A DNA stretch of 64,000 nucleotides from NCBI GenBank assembly GCA_016858145.1, contig JAEHOE010000077.1:498501-562500 (forward strand), in the 5' to 3' direction. Every line of letters begins with the position of its first letter. Position 1 is the stretch's first letter. This document shows positions 23,001-32,688 of this stretch, one piece after another. Below the pieces are notes generated by a model. That model ran no database searches. It had not been told where the DNA came from and saw only the letters and a list, made by a program, of their open reading frames with translations. Source of the stretch: Edaphochlamys debaryana (taxonomy: Eukaryota > Chlorophyta > Chlorophyceae > Chlamydomonadales). The position numbers were made by a program, and so were the translations under genes.

Positions 23001-25243
23001 CAGCGGCCGTACGGGTGAGTGGAAGGACGGTCGTGCGAGGCGGCCGGGGTAAACGCGCGTGGGCAATCTCAATGCGCACCATTCCATCGATGTCGCCGTA
23101 CACGCATACAACGCCCCCCCACGTCCCCGCCCCCTCCGCAATGCCTTCCGCTCTCCAATGCCCCCTCCAATCACCCCCTCCAATCACCCCCTCTTGTCCA
23201 CCCACCCTACCCACCCCAGGCGTCGCCTGCTGGCCCAGGCCGAGGCGGAGGCGCGGCGGCAGCCCGATGTGGCGGCGGCGGTGGGGGAGTTCTGGGAGCG
23301 GGCGGCCAGTCTGGCGCGGGTGGGTGCGAGGGCGGGGTGTGTCCTGGGGGTGAACGAGCGTCGTCGGGTTGGGGCAGTGTGGGTTACGAGCAGGGCGGGA
23401 AGGGCGGTCGGTTAGCGTGGTCGAAGCGGGCGAGGGTGGGGGTCGGGTGCGCCTGTTTCGGTCCGCCCTGAGCGTGGTGGAACGGGCGAAGCGCTGGGCG
23501 CTTAGCACAGCACTCAAAGTCCGGAATCCTCTGACCCACCCTGACCTGGATCCTGAATCCTGACACCCTCACTTCTGGATCCCGAATCCAATCCTCGCCG
23601 CAGGCTCGCGCGGCCCGGGTGGAGCGGGAGGCTGCCGAGCTGCGCCCCGAGGCTGTGTGGGCGGGGGTGGTGGCCATGAGGGAGGGGCTGGCCTGGGTGC
23701 CCCCTCCGGCGCTGGCGGTGCAGCGGGCTGCGGAGGAGCAGCCGCCGGGGCTGGGTGAGGGGGAGCAGGGGGGGGGGCGGAGGGTGGTCGAGGAAGGGGT
23801 GGGGGGAGTGGGGGTTAGGACTGGGTGCTGGGATGGCTGGCGGGACGAGGGCTGGAGAGTCCCACAGTGGACCTTCTTCTCAACCCCAGCCCCAATCCTA
23901 ATCCTTGCAAGTGCCCTGTTGTCAACAGTGCTGGTGCGCCCCGACTGCCCGGCCGCAGGGGAGGAGTCGGGGGAGCGGGCGGAGCGGGCGCGGGCGCAGC
24001 AGAGCGCACCCCGGGTGAGGGAGGCAGCGAGGGAGGCAGCGAGGGAGGCAGCGAGGGAGGGAGGGGGTGTGGACAGAGGCAGGAGAGAGGTGTGGGCGGG
24101 AGGGGATTTACCGGTAGGGGGCCAACGGGGGCGTAGTGACGCGCAGCGGGGGCGTCAACAACCGCCAACCACTGAAACCGCCGGCGTCGTGCCAACCGCC
24201 AACTGCCGCAGGTGTACTACCCCACCCGCGAGCACGTGCCTCCCTCGCCCGCGGAGCCCCCGCCGGGCCCAGGCGGGGACGGCCAGGCCCCTGTCAGGCC
24301 CATACCGTGGTGCCCCCCGCTGGATCAGGAGGGCGGTACGGCAGATTGCATACGGCAGAACGATGCCATGTGGGCCAAGGGCGTACGGCTTCCTGGTGAG
24401 ATCTGGTTGGGGGGCAAGGGAACTTTGCCTTCTCAACCGCGGCTCGGGGCCTTCGGGGGGTGCACTGAAGCCGCCATTTGCCCTCCCCTGCCCTAGCCTG
24501 GCTTACAACCCTACCCCCTTTCAACCCCTAAACCCCGAACCCCAAACCCACCCCCATGCGTCACAGAGTACGTGGTCCAGCCCGCCCTGTTAGACCGGGT
24601 CCTCACCGGCCTGATGGAGCAGCGCCCGCCGCCGCAGCCCCAGCCCGCGCCCCTCTACCCTCAGCTACCGCAACCCCACGCCCACACCCAGGCGCCTCAG
24701 CCGCTCACGGTTTACGCGCAACCCCAGCCGCCGTCGCTCCATCCCCCTCAGCACCCCCTGCCCCCCTCCCAGCCCTTGGCTGTTTCCGCCTACGGCAACC
24801 CGCCAGTGGGCCCGGGCCCGCCGGCCCCATTGAGGGCCGGGTACGGTGACGGCGGCGGCGGGTACGGCGGAGCCTCGTACGGCAGCGTCGCGTACGGCAG
24901 CGGTACAGGCGGGGGCGGTGTGGCGGCGCTGCACCAGCCCGCCTACGCTGCCTCTGCGGCGCCGTACCCGCCGCATCAGTCACAGCAGCACGCGCACCCG
25001 CCGCCGGCCCTCTCACCGCATCAGCCGTACCAACTGCCGCCGCCCCCGCAAACCCAGCACCATCACTCGTACCAGCCGCCCCAGGCCCACTACCCGCAGC
25101 AGCCTGGGCCTGGACCTGGGCCTGGAGGGGTGGGCCCGGGCGGGCCCCAGGCGGCGCCGTACGGGCGGATGGACAGCGGGTATGGGGGTAGTGCGAGCGG
25201 CACGGGCGGCTGGGGGCGGGGTTACCAAGGGGCGGGGTGGTAA
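20029..25243 (+). CDS. LUMINIDEPENDENS-like nuclear protein with TFIIS-N-type helical bundle and prion-like tail
   Basis: Eleven exons with consistent phases: 20029-20649, 20847-20996, 21206-21292, 21547-21716, 21913-22367, 22558-23014, 23220-23319, 23604-23754, 23959-24014, 24212-24395, 24567-25243; 1035 aa. Residues about 208-330 form a helical domain (VFTQLLLQSADWRLRRAML...VLDALQAWIQEAQVDNQATML...LACLPMRRELL) like the helical segment of plant LUMINIDEPENDENS, where a WL.QA..EQTS..L pattern precedes a CHLP motif. Later segments appear in the same order as in the plant protein: W-VPP (about 711), a charged SGERAERARAQ stretch, YYPTREHVPPSPAEP (about 751), then a short helix before a Gln/Pro/His/Tyr-rich prion-like tail (811-1035). 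A clear homeodomain is not visible in residues 1-207. The middle (344-680) is Ala/Gly low complexity. The assignment rests on motif order recalled for the family, not on an alignment; a generic TFIIS-N/LW-domain protein is the alternative. Confidence 0.72.
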
Positions 25244-25339
25244 GAGGGCTCTCTCTGTCCCTTTTGACGGGGTATGGGGGAAAGGCGAACTGAGCGAGGG
25301 CGAACAAGGCATTGCGCGGGTGTGAGGAAGTGGGTGCGA

Positions 25340-25470
25340 TCCAGTCAGACCGGACTGGACGGTACCGGACTGGAATGGAATGGAGCGCTGGACTGGATCG
25401 GACGGTTCCGGACTGGATGGCGCGGGACCGGACTGAACGCACAGGACTGTACGGCACTGGACTGGAGGTG
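25340..25470. repeat. degenerate GGACTGGA-type short tandem repeat
   Basis: The octamer-like phrases CGGACTGGA, GGAATGGA and GGACTGTA recur about ten times within 130 bp, just 3' of the LD-like gene. Confidence 0.6.
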
Positions 25471-26716
25471 TGCGTAGGTGGATGGCTGCTGGGTGCGGAC
25501 GAGGCGCCGCCAATGCGAGCGCGTTGGGACCGGGTCGGCCTTTGTGGGGGGGGGGGTAATTGCGGCTGCGGAGCACTGAGGCAGATAGGGAGGAGCTGTG
25601 GGGCCCCCGTACCTCCGTCCGGATGGGCCCTCGGCCTCGGTCCTGGCTCAAATCGTTACATGCCTCGCCTCACCGCGCGAACGGCACGACGGGCCCCGCG
25701 CTGCCCCTGCTGGGGTGTGGCTGGAAGACACGAACGAAGCGATGGCCCACGGCCGAGGTCTGCGATCTGGCATCTGGGCCAGGCGCAGGGCGGCGGCGCC
25801 AGCGCAGGCGCTGCGGGCGGGTGCCGGGGCGCGGGTTGCGGCAGGCCGAGGGGCGGCAGGGCGGCAGGGGCCCACGTGCCAGTTCCAGCCGGCAAGGCCC
25901 CAAGGCCGGCGCATCCAGAGCCCAGGGTTGGGGCTTGGGGGGCATAGCCTCCATGCAGTGCACTAGCAACAGGGCTATCTAGCACTACACGGAGCGGCAC
26001 GCGCAGCAGATGTAGTCGGTGATGCGGCTGAGAACGGCTATGCTAGAGTAACCGAGCCCACGGTTATGTGAGGAGGCACGGGAAGGCGCCCGGGAACACC
26101 TGGCCAGTGGCAGCATGGCATGGTGCAGCGACATACGGAGGTTGCACGTTGCGGGCGTGGGCTTCTCTAAACGTTGAGGAAAGGGGTGCGACAAGGGACC
26201 GCTTGGACTGGGACACTGGGTTGCCGGGCTCAGCCTGGCCTCTGGGACCTTTCGTTGGGTGAGGGCGGCGCCGCGGCTGGGCAGAGGCATGGGCGCCGTG
26301 CGGCTAGGCGTAGGTGTGTGGGACGGTGATGAGGGGCCTGCGGCGGAGGGCGGAGGCATGGATCCGCCCAACTCAGCAGTCGGTGTGAGGGGAGGAAGGG
26401 GTGTTGTCCCTGTGCAGGCTGTCCCCAATGCCGGCGCGCAGCGGGGGCCGCCGGCCGCCTACTTGCGCTCGGGCCCGGCTGGCGACAACTGGCTGACTGC
26501 AGGAAGGGGTGATGAACGCCTGATTGTGGCTGGCGCGCGTGACGGACGCTGTTAAGCGTCAGTGCGTGATGCAGTGCCGCCTGCTGGATGCCGAGCGCGT
26601 CTCTCGGTCCGGCCCAGCAGTCCGGCGTGTGACAGGGAGCAGGAGGGAGTCGGGCCGACGGGGGGGTTCTGTGCTCGCAGGGGCCGACGGGGGGGAGGGA
26701 GGGCGACACAGAGCAA

Positions 26717-26868
26717 CGCGAGGCGTGGGCCCCGAGGTGGTGGTGGGGGTTTTGTGCTCGCAGGGGCCGTGCAGCGTAGTCCGGACGACTGCGGGGGATG
26801 CAGCTGAACGCGTCGATGTAGCCGCTGCCGCAACGCGAGGCGTGGGCCCCGAGGTGGCGGTGGGGGTG
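26717..26868 (+). repeat. pair of about 35-bp direct repeats in the 25-27 kb gap
   Basis: Segments starting CAACGCGAGGCGTGGGCCCC at about 26717 and 26833 are almost identical for about 35 bp. The 65-bp segment shared with 45166 lies between them. Confidence 0.65.
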
Positions 26869-27614
26869 GAGCGTGGAGGTGCAGATCGGGGCTATCTGCA
26901 AGGCGGTGCAGTGCAGTGCCAGCATGCGGTGCACCCAGGCCCCATGCCAACCGTCGCCAACCGTTGCGGTATCGAGTGCCCGGTCAGCTCGGTGTCGTCT
27001 CCGGGGCCCCGTCCTCACATTGCGCCCCAGCCTGCAGCTGGCTGACCACACCACCTGCGGCCCTCCGACTTCCCCAGCTGCCAACCCACCATCCCTGACC
27101 CCGGCTCCAGCGCTGGCGCCCCCTGCCCGCGGCCCCTCCCTGAGCACCCGCCACCAGGGCGGCGGCCCCCGACTACCCAAGCCCCCGGCTTGATTCGTCG
27201 TCGTCGCATCCGGCCCCTGGGCCAGAGCCGGCTAGCTGCACGTTGCAATGGACCCAAGCCCTGGCCGCCCCCAAGCAACGACGTCCGCCCGCCTGCCCCG
27301 CGTCCCCCACCTCCGGCAGGGCTCAGCGACCAGTCCCGCGCCTGCCGCCCCAGTGGCCTCGCTCCGCATCCCCCGGGCAGCACCCCCCTGCGCCTCCCTC
27401 CGTGCCTAGCCTGCGCCATGCACACAGGGTGCGGCGAGCTGTTCCCCTTGCCACAAACACGCGGGGTGCAGCGGGTGTTGATCCTGCGCCTCTCGTAGTC
27501 TTTCATAACTTAGGGTCGGCGCACAGAGCAGCGCGCCGTTCCCCGCCCGCCATGCCCTCCCACCGCCCCTCCCCCTCGCGCCCCGCCCGGCACTCCCCCC
27601 GGGCCGATTCCCCC

Positions 27615-30600
27615 TCAGTGCTGGCCGTTCATCAGCTGCCCCCCCGGCGCCGCGCCTCCCCCCGTGTTACTGCTGGCTGCCGCCCGGCTCCGCGGTGCCC
27701 GCACCACCTGCCAGGCTGACTTGACGGTGACCTGACAGGGGGTGGGAGGGGTGGGGGGTGGGAGAGGGTGTGAAGGTCGAGCGGAGCACGAGCGCGGGGC
27801 GAAGAGGCTGGAAGGGAGGTGGCAGCGGCTCAGGGATGCGTGTGTGTGCCCAGAGCGAAATGAGAACGGGACAAAACACGGTGAGAACGGGACAGGCGGA
27901 CAGCCCCGCAGTGCGCGGACATGGCATCCCGCTTCTCTGCCCCTCTCTCCATAACCCTGCACGGACCCACAGCCAGCCTGCCCCCCCCCCCCCACCCCCC
28001 CCACCCCGGCCCACCTGCGGCGTCACGTGCGGCTGCGCCGTCGGCAGCAGCGGCCCCTTACCGCCCGCCGCCGTCGCCGCACCCGGGTCGCCGCCCGCCG
28101 CGCCCGCCGCCGCCGCCGCGGCGGCGGCGCTGGTGGGCGCTGACGTCAGCTTCTGTTGCGTGTACCACACGATCCCGGCCATTGCTATGCACACGCCCAG
28201 CAGCTTCTTGGGTGGCATGGAGTCACCGAAAAAGATGCAGCCGCCGGACAGGATGATCACGGTCTTGAGATGCCCGACCTGCCAGGGGGGGAGGGAGGGA
28301 GGGGTAGGAAGGAGTGAGGCAAGAGGCACGGGAGGGGGTGAACAGGAGGAGGGGCGGAATAGGGGGCGGGTCTGGCCCTGGCCCGCTCGCGCCCATTCCA
28401 TTCCCAGCCCTCAGTCTGCCTCTTCCCTCTCACCCTGACCGGAACGCCCCCCCTGACAGGGCGCTCACCACGTTGTATGTGAGGCTGCTGGTGGCCCCAA
28501 TGACCAGGAAGGTGGACAGCGACACGAGCAGCCCCAGAACCGCCGATATGAGGATGGCGGCAACAGCCTGGGGTGGGGGTTGGGGTGGTGGAGGAGGGAG
28601 GGGTGGGAGGAGGGAGGGGTGGGGCAGGGGTGTTGGGATGAGGTCGCTGCCCCCCGCCGCCCTCCTTTCGAGCCCAAGGCCGAGGCGTCCTCCCCCTTCC
28701 ATCGGGACACCGCCCCTCCGCTCCCGCCCCTGCACGCCCGAGTCCCCACGTGCGGCGTGTAGTGGTATGCCAGCAGGCTGCCCGGGGGCCGGTGCGGCAC
28801 CGCCGCCGCCACCGCCAGTGCCGCCAGCGCGTCCGCGTCCGCCCCCGGGGGCGCCAGGGCGGGGGCGGGGGCGGAGGCGTGCCAGCCCATGGGCTCGCAC
28901 AGGGGCACCAGGATGCCCAGGAGGAGGGTGGCCTGTCAGGGGGGGGGGGGGGGGGGAGGGGAGGGGGGGAGGGGAGGGGATCAAGGCTCGAGAGGAGACC
29001 GTGTCGCCCCCTTCCCCCGCCGGCTCCTGAGATCGGCAGGTCGCCCCCTCGCCCCGCCGGCTCCCCCACCTGCGGCGTGTATGCGTGCAGCAGCTGCATG
29101 CTGCTCGCCCGCAGCTCCTTCTGTTTGGATCCAGCCCAGATCTGGTACAGCGCGGTCTGGATCCCAGGATCCAAGGCACAGCGGGTCGGGAGGAGGCAGG
29201 CAGGGGGGGTCATGCGGGGACGGGGACAATAAGGTGAAGGCGCGCGTTGTGGCGCGGTTCAGCTGTCAGGCCCACAACAGGCCCACATCAGGCCCGCCTC
29301 AGGCCCACGCCCTGTCCCAACCCCTGTCCCCACCTGTCTCGCAACCAGAGATACCCCCTCATCCCCCTCCCTTACCCCTTCCTCTCCCCCCTCCCTCTCC
29401 CCCCTCCCTCTCCCCCCTCCCTCTCCCCCTCCCTCTCCCCCCTCCCTCTCCCCCCTCCCTCTCCCCCCTCCCTCTCCCCCCTCCCTCTCCCCCCTCCCTC
29501 TCCCCCCTCCCTCTCCCCCTCCCTCTCCCCCCCTCCCTCTCCCCCCTCCCTCTCCCCCCTCCCTCTCCCCCCTCCCTCTCCCCCCTCCCTCTCCCCCCTC
29601 CCTCTCCCCCCTCCCTCTCCCCCCAGCCCTCCCCCCCCTCCCTCCCCCCCCCAGCCCTCCCCCCCTCCTCACCATGACCGTCGCGCCCACGCCCACGCCT
29701 ATCCCCACCAGGTTGCTGGCTACCCGTGAGTCCGTCACCGTGGCCACGCCTATGCCCACACACACCACCGCCACGGACGCCACGATGCGAACGGGCGGCA
29801 CGCGGCGGAACATGAGCAGCTCCAGGCCGATCACGGTGGGCGCTACGGCAATCTTCATGACCTGTCAGGGGGGGGTAGAGGGTAGAGGGGAGGGAGGACA
29901 GGGGTGCCGGTAAGGGAAGGGGGGCAAGGAGACGAGAGGCGAGGTTGCATGGCATAGCCCTCCGTGTGCTCCCCTGCTGTCCGGCTGGGCCCTGCATCCC
30001 GCCGATGCCCATCCGCCCCGCATCCCCCCCATTCCGGGCAAGCGCTCTGGGGTCCTCGCGCCGGGGTCACCCCTCCCTTCCCTCCCCCTCCTCCCTGTGC
30101 CTTGGCTCCCCCGGCCTGCGGGCCCCTGCCAGCCGCTGATACCCCGCCCCGGCCCCTCTCGCGGACGAGCACGAGCACGAGAAAGACAGCATCCCCCGTC
30201 CCAATACCAAGCGCCCCTCCCCACCCCACGGCACCGCAGCAATCCCGCCCCTGCCCCCGCCCCGGCCCAACACCCAGCGCCCCTTCCTGCCCCCCCACGC
30301 ACAACATGTGGCGGCATCACCCCACCCCCATCCGCACCCCCCACCCCCACCCCCTCACCCCACTCCCGCCCCTGCCAGCCCCTGCCAGCCAGCTGCCCAG
30401 GGCCAAAGGAGGCCGGGATGCCCCCGCCACACACCCCCCCAACGACTCCCGCCGAACGGCCCCCGCTGGCGGAGGTGTGGACCAGCAGGGGGACCGGTGG
30501 GACTGGGGCCTGGCCGCCGAGGAGCAGCGCCGTCTCCCTCCCCGTCAGCCCCCAGCGCCGCCTCCCGAGCCCGAGGCCCCCACCCCATCCCCCCCTCCCC

Positions 30601-31663
30601 GTCCACCCCACTCCCCACCGGCTCCCCCTTTCCACGAATCCGGCCATAGCCCCGGCCCCGGCCCCGGAAGACCGCACTGCTACGGCTCGGGTCCCGAGCG
30701 GCGGGCCCCTCCCCTCCTCGCAAGACCTCCTCGCAAGGCCCCCTCTCTGCCTCTGCCGAAGCCCTCGCAGCTGAACGGAGCTGCCCCTTGCATCCATTCT
30801 GTCGGTTGTAGCAGCGCCATTCTCGCCCCCATGGAGAGGCCGCCGGGGTGTAGAGGTGGCGGGGTGGGGTCGGGCGGCACCGCTCTGAGGCCTTCGCGGC
30901 CTCGGCGGGCCCCAGGGCTGCGCCCGCACCGCCATGCCCAGTCCCCAGGCCCCAGCCCAGGCCAGCCCAGGCACCCGGTCGCCTTCCCCGGCCTGCGCCC
31001 CTCGCGGCACCAGGCCCTCCCCTCCTGGTACTCCGCACCGTACCTGGTATCACACGCCCACTGTGCCGACCTCAACCCTCAACCCTGCACCACCCAGCCT
31101 CCCTGAGCCCCTCCCCCACGCCCCTCCCTCCCCACGCCCCTCCCCCCCACGCCCCTCCCCCACGCCCCGCCCCCCCACGCCCCAGCGGCACCTGGTAGAA
31201 GCCCACTGTGTTGACCTTGAGGCTGAGGTTACACAGCACTATGTAAGCCACGTAGGCAGCGGCCAGGGGGGTGAGGCGGCGCTGGGGGATGGACTTGACG
31301 GGGAACATGCCGCCCGCCGCGAACAGCCGCATGCCCAGCAGCGTGAAGACCGTGTGCACCCAGGTCAGCGCGTACGTGAAGTGGAAGTCGTACGTCTGGA
31401 ACACGGCTTTATTGGCGAAGACGATGCCTGCGGAGAGCAGGGCCGGGTTGTGGTTGTTGGTGGGGGTGGGGGTGGGGGTGGGATTGGGGTGGGGAGTGCG
31501 TGCCGATGTCCACCCGCGCCGGTCGCGGAAATCCCCGGCGGTCGCGAAAGGACTCCCCGGCGGCCTCAAGTGGATGGAATAGCTTCCCACCTGACGCCGA
31601 AACCACGTTCATGGCGCCATACGTGAGCGCCTTTAGGTTGGCGCTGGTGAGCAGCCGGCCCAT
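27615..31663 (-). CDS. Nucleotide-sugar transporter (SLC35E3/UDP-uronate-type, DMT superfamily)
   Basis: Golgi/ER antiporter importing a sugar nucleotide in exchange for a nucleoside monophosphate (family knowledge). Eight exons on the minus strand: 31663-31591, 31427-31192, 29861-29673, 29156-29070, 28932-28750, 28567-28469, 28278-28015, 27731-27615; 415 aa. All but the first intron are phase 0. Highly conserved family phrases are visible: FANKAVFQTYDFHFTYALTW, CNLSLKVNTVGFYQ, KIAVAPTVIGLE, VCVGIGVATVTD, TALYQIWAGSKQKEL, LLHAYTPQ, SLLAYHYT, GATSSLTYNVVGHLKT and GDSMPPKKLLGVCIAMAGI. Repeated hydrophobic segments fit ten membrane helices. The loop after LCEPMGWHA (about residues 215-245) is an Ala/Pro insert not usual for the family, and the C-terminal tail is Ala/Gly/Ser-rich. 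Intron 2 is 1.33 kb and intron 3 contains a C-rich minisatellite. Which nucleotide sugar is carried cannot be told from sequence. Confidence 0.9.
29370..29670. repeat. polypyrimidine minisatellite, about 14-bp unit CTCCCTCTCCCCCC
   Basis: About 20 near-identical CT/C-only units lie in intron 3 of the transporter gene (29157-29672), ending just before the upstream exon's donor. The complementary transcribed strand is pure GA/G with many G-runs. Confidence 0.9.
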
Positions 31664-32688
31664 CGTGCCGGACCGCCTCGCGTGCGGGCACGAACGGCCC
31701 CCGCAAAGCTGGCTCCTCCGCTATGCTCTATTGGATAGTCACAGCCATGGGGCCGGGGGAATGCGGCCCGTGTAGCCTATAGCCGATCGCCGTGCCGATT
31801 GGCCAGTCGCAGTGACCGCATCTCGTCAAAAGCTGTTCGAACGAACGGCTACGATGTCTGGCATGGACTTGAAACTCCAAGGGACGGTCAGGGTGCCGAG
31901 AGAAACTGGTTGCTACAGCGACGAAGTCGAATTGCGAAAGCTGCCGCACGTCTGGTTAGGTGCTCTCGAGTATGCATTGCTCTTGTGTCAGGGGCATCAG
32001 TCCAAGGGAGCTGGGGCTGGCTGCGCATCTGCACACGTGCGTGCAGGCCCAATACACCTTGGTTCCCCCGCTCGACCCCGCCGGCCGGGCCAGGCAGCTG
32101 CCGCTGCTGCACACGATCAAGCAGCTTACATCCAACCAGCAAATGCACACACAGACAATCCAATTGCATTGAAGCGGTGCTTAGCATATACTTGTCAAGG
32201 CTACGCCCTGCTGGCGGCCAGATCCCGCCGGCAGCCACCACCTCAGCCCGTACCTCCTCTACTGCATGGCACCACCTGCGGACCTTCCCGCATGCCATTC
32301 CCCAAGCCCATGCGACAACACCTTCATCGCTCCAGCCCCCCTCACGCCTCAACCCACACAACCCTTGCCCTGCCCTCGCCAGCCTGCTTCCAGCTCCTGT
32401 GTCCCCATGCTCGCGATACCCGCTGCCTGCAAACCTGCCAACCGCCTCACACACGGTGTCATGTCACACGGTGTCACTCTGCCACTGTCGGGCACCAGCG
32501 TCCATAACTGCTCAAAGCGTGTACAACTCACTTTTCAGCCCCCAACCCCATGGACCCACCCTCACACGCCCGTGGTGACCGCATCGAGCAATCCGCCTGC
32601 CTGTGCCCGTCCCTCCCTCTGTCTAACGTCAACCGGGCTCCCTCGCGGGCTCCTTCTGTCCCCTACAGCCCCCCCGGGCGCCCTGCCC
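31664..32688. other. region between SYP5-like gene 3' end and transporter 5' end
   Basis: Both neighbours are on the minus strand, so this holds the SNARE gene 3' UTR and the transporter promoter/5' UTR. A minus-strand TGTAA is at 32126-32130. No further exon was recognised. Confidence 0.4.
32126..32130 (-). terminator. candidate TGTAA polyadenylation signal of the SYP5-like gene
   Basis: TTACA on the + strand (TGTAA on the gene's strand) lies about 560 bases past the stop at 32689. TGTAA is the usual volvocine poly(A) signal. Its use here is inferred from position only. Confidence 0.4.

Larger units (their letters stand above)
25244..27614. other. intergenic between convergent genes; contains diverged dispersed repeats
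   Basis: This lies between the LD-like stop and the transporter stop (opposite strand). It holds a degenerate GGACTGGA-rich tract (25340-25470), a tandem pair of about 35 bp (copies at 26717 and 26833), a 65-bp segment shared with 45166-45232, and a 37-bp segment shared with 61472-61508. Frames look like composition artefacts and no exon borders were found. Confidence 0.45.

Noticed and set aside
25244..27614. Gene in the 25-27 kb gap, suggested by frames of 150-316 codons
   Set aside because: No exon-like borders, no recognisable domain, and repeats in several frames. Composition explains the open frames.
28314..31106. Plus-strand frames up to 380 codons across 28.3-31.1 kb
   Set aside because: They are Pro/Ser/Arg-rich shadows of the transporter introns and exons. 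The minus strand gives a phase-consistent conserved transporter.
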